Below are positions 5,496 through 6,219 of a stretch of 6,219 bases of DNA, piece by piece. How positions within the stretch are numbered: position 1 is the stretch's first letter; every line of letters starts with the position of its first letter. The stretch comes from an uncultured Erysipelotrichaceae bacterium (GTDB lineage: Bacteria; Bacillota_I; Bacilli_A; Acholeplasmatales; Anaeroplasmataceae), in assembly GCA_902796895.1 (NCBI GenBank), contig CADBQV010000205.1:1-6219 (forward strand), written 5' to 3'. The position numbers and the translations under genes are program-made. The notes under the pieces are model-generated. The model was not told the DNA's origin and searched no databases. It saw nothing but the letters and a program-made list of their open reading frames with translations.

Positions 5496-6219
5496 TTATT
5501 CAGTTACTTCTTCTTTCTTTTCGAATTTCTTTTGTGCATCTTTTAATGCATCTTTTCTAGATAAATCGATTTGTCCTTTTTCGTTAACTGCAATACATTT
5601 TACAATGATTTCATCATTTAAAGAAACTACATCTTCAGGCTTTTCAATTCTTTCTTGAGCAAGCTTAGAAATATGACATAAGCCTTCAGTTCCTGGCCAT
5701 AATTCTACGAATACACCATATTTTTCAACACGTGATACTCTACCAGTATAAATCTTACCTACTTCAGCTTCTTTAACTGAATTTACGATATATTCAAGAC
5801 AAGCTTTTGCTGTATTCATATCTGAATGCATAACACAAACCTTACCATCTTGATCAATATCAATTTTAACATTGTCGAATTTTTCAATTGTTTGGTTGAT
5901 AGTCTTTCCACCAGCACCAATAACATCTTTAATCTTATCTGGATTAATTTTTGCTACTACTACCTTTGGAGCATATTTAGATAATTCTGGTCTAACTTCT
6001 TTAATAGTTGTTGCCATATGATCTAATATTTCAAGTCTACCCTTTTTAGCTTGAGCTAATGCTTCTTTTAATATTTCGTAAGAAATACCTCTTACTTTAA
6101 TATCCATTTGTAGGGCAGTAATACCTTCTCTAGTACCTGCAACCTTGAAATCCATATCTCCTAAATGATCTTCCATACCTTGGATATCAGTTAAAATTGT
6201 ATAATGCTCATCATCAGTC
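5496..6219 (-). CDS. pnp: Polynucleotide phosphorylase, C-terminal third (5' end outside the window)
   Basis: PNPase degrades RNA 3' to 5' by phosphorolysis, releasing nucleoside diphosphates, as a trimer and often as part of the RNA degradosome. The frame is open to the right edge: 240 codons are visible of a usual length near 700. The true start is outside, so the Met at 6176 is internal. The fragment begins TDDEHYTILTDIQGMEDHLG and continues GDMDFKVAGT, the acidic, metal-binding part of the second RNase PH domain core. Next come a helical stretch LDHMATTIKEVRPELSKYAP, a KH domain with its GxxG loop in VIGAGGKTINQ (fragment residues 99-109), and an S1 domain starting GKIYTGRVSRVEKYGVFVEL (154-173) with the conserved GLCHIS. 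The tail after S1 is short, lysine- and glutamate-rich, ending KKEEVTE. All expected C-terminal parts are intact. A stem-loop and then rnpB lie directly downstream, placing two RNA-processing genes side by side. Confidence 0.97.
   Translation of the reverse strand, partial: TDDEHYTILTDIQGMEDHLGDMDFKVAGTREGITALQMDIKVRGISYEILKEALAQAKKGRLEILDHMATTIKEVRPELSKYAPKVVVAKINPDKIKDVIGAGGKTINQTIEKFDNVKIDIDQDGKVCVMHSDMNTAKACLEYIVNSVKEAEVGKIYTGRVSRVEKYGVFVELWPGTEGLCHISKLAQERIEKPEDVVSLNDEIIVKCIAVNEKGQIDLSRKDALKDAQKKFEKKEEVTE

Noticed and set aside
5496..6176. Reading pnp as a 226-residue complete gene starting at the Met at 6176
   Set aside because: The frame continues upstream to the window edge with conserved PNPase sequence (HYTILTDIQG), so this Met is internal and the gene is partial.
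1..6219. Novel defence system, mobile element, CRISPR array or tRNA
   Set aside because: Both strands are accounted for by housekeeping and sugar-acid genes with short spacers. I found no direct-repeat arrays, transposase motifs, attachment sites or tRNA-like folds.

Overview
This is a strongly A+T-rich window in which every gene reads on the minus strand, so transcription runs from high to low coordinates. The content suggests a low-GC Bacillota. The RNase P RNA is of the Bacillus-like B type, which is characteristic of that phylum. Several SecA motif variants (YSTNSELGFDYLRDNM, VDQSTGR) remind me of Erysipelotrichia and Mollicute-like lineages; this placement is from memory and tentative. 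The long reading frames contain no internal TGA and the one tryptophan codon I checked, in kdgK, is TGG, so I see no sign of the Mycoplasma genetic code.

In transcription order, the right half is housekeeping. The C-terminal third of polynucleotide phosphorylase (pnp, cut by the right edge) is followed by a stem-loop. The gene for RNase P RNA (rnpB, about 5424 to 5094) comes next, with its own promoter packed against the pnp stem-loop and a strong intrinsic terminator. Then comes secA, the preprotein translocase ATPase, complete at 868 residues, with a candidate promoter and its own terminator at 2307-2342.

The left half is a sugar-acid catabolic operon: eda (KDPG aldolase), kdgK (2-keto-3-deoxygluconate kinase) and a YhcH/YjgK/YiaL-family gene cut by the left edge. 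It is driven by a promoter with perfect consensus -35 and -10 hexamers and a 17-bp spacer. Two palindromes around that promoter look like operators. KdgK phosphorylates KDG to KDPG, and Eda splits KDPG into pyruvate and glyceraldehyde 3-phosphate. Together they form the common lower branch for hexuronates, pectin-derived or glycosaminoglycan-derived uronates and related sugar acids. The YhcH-like protein probably acts on a sugar intermediate upstream of this branch.

I found no mobile element, CRISPR array, tRNA or unknown multi-gene system. The parts most worth a second look are the control region of the eda operon and the unusually compact RNase P RNA, which appears to lack P19 and to have a minimal P3.
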